DNA of 64,000 nt, from assembly GCA_002240395.1 (NCBI GenBank), contig CP016836.1, forward strand, positions 1,550,001-1,614,000. The letters run 5' to 3'. The DNA comes from Xanthomonas citri pv. mangiferaeindicae. Its GTDB lineage: Bacteria > Pseudomonadota > Gammaproteobacteria > Xanthomonadales > Xanthomonadaceae. Within the stretch, counting starts at the first letter, position 1. Each line of letters starts with the position of its first letter. This document shows, one piece after another, positions 61,636-64,000 of the stretch. Position numbers and translations under genes: made by a program. The notes beneath the pieces were generated by a model, which saw nothing but the letters and a program-made list of their open reading frames with translations, was not told the origin of the DNA and searched no databases.

Positions 61636-63644
61636 CGGGCCGTTCCTCCACGTGGCTGGGGCGGACCATCACCGCCGCGCTGCTGGTGGCCGCGCTCGGC
61701 GGCTGCGCGATCCTGCGCGAGTTCGGGCCCTCGGTCGCGGTCGCGCCGATGACGCCCGGCGAAACCATCGCGTTGCAGCGTGGCGACATCCTGACCACCG
61801 GCCGCCTCAGCGCCGCCACCGCGCAGACGATCCGCGTCGCCGGTCTCGACACTGCCGCCTGCGTGCAGCCGTCGATCGATTGCATCCGTGCCTTGTCGGG
61901 CGTGGAGGGCATTGCCGACGAGCGCCTGCAATCGGCGCTATCGGAACTGTGGCTGCAGCACGCCCTGACGCTGGCCTCGCCCGTGCCCGGAAAACCGGTC
62001 GACCCGGCGAGCGCCGATGCCCGGCTGCAGGCGCTGTTTGAAGCCGCGCGCCATGCCTATGTGTACCTGTTCTACACCGCGCGGTCACCAGGCGAGCGTG
62101 CATTCGAGGATCGCCAGACCCAGGTCCGCGACTGGTACAACCATGCCGTCCAGGCGGCCTCGACGCAGCTGTTCGACACCCGCGTGCGTAGTGCGCCGCC
62201 GACTGACCGCATCGAGGTCGCCGGCTGGACGCTGCATATGGACGTGACCGGCCTGCGCCTGCCCGGCGGCACGGACATGCCGCAGGAACTGCTGCCGGCC
62301 GCGTCGCTGTCGTTCAAGGGCCTGCGCAGCATCTATCGCCGCGATGGCTTCGGCGCCGAGCTGGTGGCGGTGATGGACGACCCGGTGGCCGCCGCCGCGT
62401 CGGCCGCGCCCCACGCGCGCGCCGGCCACCGCCCGGACGTGCCGGCATGGAGCGAAATGCCGTCTCCGAGCCTGACCCTGCTGTTCCGCTTTCCGGGCGA
62501 GGACGCAGCCGAGGTCCTGGCCACGCGCGAGGTGCTGGCCAGCGCGCACGATCCCTATATCGAGGACACCGTGGTGCTGCGTGGCCAGCCGGTGCCGCTG
62601 GCCGCGAACTTCAGCGCCGGCTATGGGCTGTGGCTGGCGCGCTCGGGGTTCGCCGTGCAGTCGCTGCGCACCTTGCTCGGCCGCGAGCGCGGGATCGAAC
62701 GCCCGCACCTGTACATGATGCAGCCCTACGATCCGCAGCGCCGCATCGTGCTGATGATCCATGGCCTGGCCAGCAGTCCCGAGGCCTGGGTCAACGTCGC
62801 CAACGAGATCATGGGCGACGAGGCGCTGCGCCGGAATTACCAGGTCTGGCAGGTCTACTACCCGACCAACATGCCGATCGCGCTCAACCAGGCCGCGATC
62901 CGGCGCCTGGTGATCGACGCGCTGGCGCATGTCGATCCCGGCGGGCAGGCGCCGGCCTCGCACGACATCGTGCTGGTCGGCCACAGCATGGGCGGGGTGA
63001 TCGCGCGATTGTTGGTGTCCTCGTCGGGCGATGCGCTGTGGAACGCGTTCGTCCAGACGCGCGAGATCGAGCCGGCACGGCTGGCGCGGATCCGCCCCCG
63101 GCTCGAGCCGATGCTGCGCTTCGAGCCGCTGCCGCAGGTCGGACGCGCGGTGTTCATCGCCGCGCCGCACCGTGGCACCGAGGTCGCGGGCACCCGGCTG
63201 GGGCGCTGGGTGTCGGGCCTGGTGCGGCTGCCGCTGACCTTGCTCGAGGGCTTCGGCGACGTGATCCAGGCCTTGGCGGGTCACGATGAGGACCGGCGCG
63301 AGGCGCGTTTGCCCAACAGCATCGACAACCTGTCCAAGGACGATCCGTTCGTGCGCGCGGCCGCTCAGTTTCCGATCTCGCCCGCGGTGCGGCTGCACTC
63401 GATCATCGCGCGCCGCAGTGCCGAGGGTGCCCTGGAGGACAGTGACGACGGCCTGGTGCCGTACCCCAGCGCACACCTGCCGGGCGCGCTGTCGGAAAAG
63501 ATCATCGTGTCCGGGCACAGCGTGCAGGAGACGGCGCCAGCGGTTCTGGAGATCCGCCGGATCCTGCATGAGGACATGGCGGAGCGGACGGACACCACGC
63601 CGGCGGAGCCTGCGCGCGAGGCAGTCACCGACCCGGGCGCATGA
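61632..63644 (+). CDS. Lipoprotein alpha/beta-hydrolase of unknown substrate
   Basis: A 670-residue lipoprotein (LLVAALGGCA). About 360 residues of unrecognised N-terminal sequence precede an alpha/beta-hydrolase domain: VLMIHGLASSPEAW, nucleophile GHSMGGVIARLL, likely acid in EDSDDGLVPYPSAHL and His in SGHSVQE. The domain resembles bacterial lipase/esterase families with a PGAP1-like core. It is translated together with the DUF4105 protein upstream, which suggests a joint envelope function. The 201 bases after it up to the ABC gene contain a possible promoter (TTCAGG-16-TACTAT near 63745-63772). Confidence 0.84.
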   Translation: MTGRSSTWLGRTITAALLVAALGGCAILREFGPSVAVAPMTPGETIALQRGDILTTGRLSAATAQTIRVAGLDTAACVQPSIDCIRALSGVEGIADERLQSALSELWLQHALTLASPVPGKPVDPASADARLQALFEAARHAYVYLFYTARSPGERAFEDRQTQVRDWYNHAVQAASTQLFDTRVRSAPPTDRIEVAGWTLHMDVTGLRLPGGTDMPQELLPAASLSFKGLRSIYRRDGFGAELVAVMDDPVAAAASAAPHARAGHRPDVPAWSEMPSPSLTLLFRFPGEDAAEVLATREVLASAHDPYIEDTVVLRGQPVPLAANFSAGYGLWLARSGFAVQSLRTLLGRERGIERPHLYMMQPYDPQRRIVLMIHGLASSPEAWVNVANEIMGDEALRRNYQVWQVYYPTNMPIALNQAAIRRLVIDALAHVDPGGQAPASHDIVLVGHSMGGVIARLLVSSSGDALWNAFVQTREIEPARLARIRPRLEPMLRFEPLPQVGRAVFIAAPHRGTEVAGTRLGRWVSGLVRLPLTLLEGFGDVIQALAGHDEDRREARLPNSIDNLSKDDPFVRAAAQFPISPAVRLHSIIARRSAEGALEDSDDGLVPYPSAHLPGALSEKIIVSGHSVQETAPAVLEIRRILHEDMAERTDTTPAEPAREAVTDPGA

Positions 63645-63845
63645 CCCGCAGCAGGACAGCCGGCGATCGACCCGGCTCGCGGTCGGCCAGGCCGCGGATG
63701 TCGCCGGCGCATCGCAGATCAGGGGCGCGCACCGCGGTGCGGCGTTCAGGCAGGGCTGAATTACTGTACTATTCGGTTCAGTCACTCCGTCTGTGTTCAG
63801 TTGCACTTCGCCACCCTTGACGGGTTTTTAACTTCGGCCGCTTGC

Positions 63846-64000
63846 GTGTCCTTCGATCCTGCCCCCGACATCGCCGTCCGTCTCGACCGGGCCCGCCTCG
63901 ATCGCGGTGGCCGGACCGTGCTCGCGGACATCGACCTGACGGTGCCACGCGGCAGCGTGACCGCGGTGCTGGGCCCGTCGGGGAGCGGCAAGTCGACGCT
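63846..64000 (+). CDS. ABC transporter ATP-binding protein, N-terminal fragment
   Basis: The gene starts with GTG at 63846 and runs out of the window after 51 codons. The visible part has the A-loop region of an ABC ATPase (LDRARLDRGGRTVLADIDLTVPRG) and a complete Walker A (GPSGSGKST). The phrasing is close to MlaF-type phospholipid transporter ATPases, but the fragment is too short to be sure. It is preceded by a long spacer with a plausible promoter. Confidence 0.8.
   Translation, partial: MSFDPAPDIAVRLDRARLDRGGRTVLADIDLTVPRGSVTAVLGPSGSGKST

Overview
The window comes from a high-GC (roughly 70 %) gammaproteobacterium, most likely a member of the Lysobacteraceae/Xanthomonadaceae such as Luteimonas or Lysobacter. 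The evidence is the Ax21-family outer membrane protein, a complete set of OleABCD olefin-biosynthesis homologues, the bphO-bphP pair, the coaBC-dut-algC block with a membrane-anchored AlgC, and many short lipoproteins. No rRNA, tRNA, CRISPR array or transposase gene was seen.

Layout, 0-13 kb: the end of one LysR regulator, then a second LysR gene divergent from the glyoxylate-bypass pair aceB-aceA with a perfect palindrome between them. A two-gene class II lanthipeptide locus follows: a 68-residue precursor and a LanM synthetase broken by a one-base frameshift. It sits directly before glnL-glnG (nitrogen two-component system). Next come a degenerate SodC-like lipoprotein and an intact Cu/Zn superoxide dismutase, then a repeat-rich intergenic stretch.

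13-30 kb: a conserved hypothetical, a FadI-type thiolase, hemY/hemD, small enzymes, then oleB and oleA (minus strand) separated by a plus-strand bphO-bphP operon whose phytochrome has no recognisable output domain. After these are a large M16 peptidase, an SDR, trmL, ax21, a strong terminator and a large REP/MITE-like hairpin.

30-44 kb: gpsA-secB-yibN, then oleC, a winged-helix/TPR membrane regulator overlapping it, a frameshifted serine hydrolase, oleD, a DUF1328 protein, ubiJ-ubiB, pirin, tatD and a secreted endonuclease. The four ole genes span about 20 kb on two strands. In the known pathway OleA condenses two fatty acyl-CoAs, OleD reduces the beta-keto acid, OleC forms a beta-lactone and OleB decarboxylates it to a long-chain olefin.

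44-64 kb: hrpB running into a tandem repeat, a small membrane protein, a patatin-like lipoprotein, a periplasmic ATP-dependent DNA ligase, algC-dut-coaB-coaC (CoaBC split into two overlapping ORFs), radC, ychJ-like, a lytic transglycosylase, several lipoproteins including an I78 inhibitor, an M28 peptidase, a DUF4105 protein coupled to a lipoprotein hydrolase, and the start of an ABC-transporter ATPase.

Three genes (lanM, the serine hydrolase, coaBC) are interrupted by what look like single-base shifts, two of them in C/G runs. Either these are real lesions or the assembly has residual homopolymer errors. The most novel element is the minimal lanA-lanM locus.
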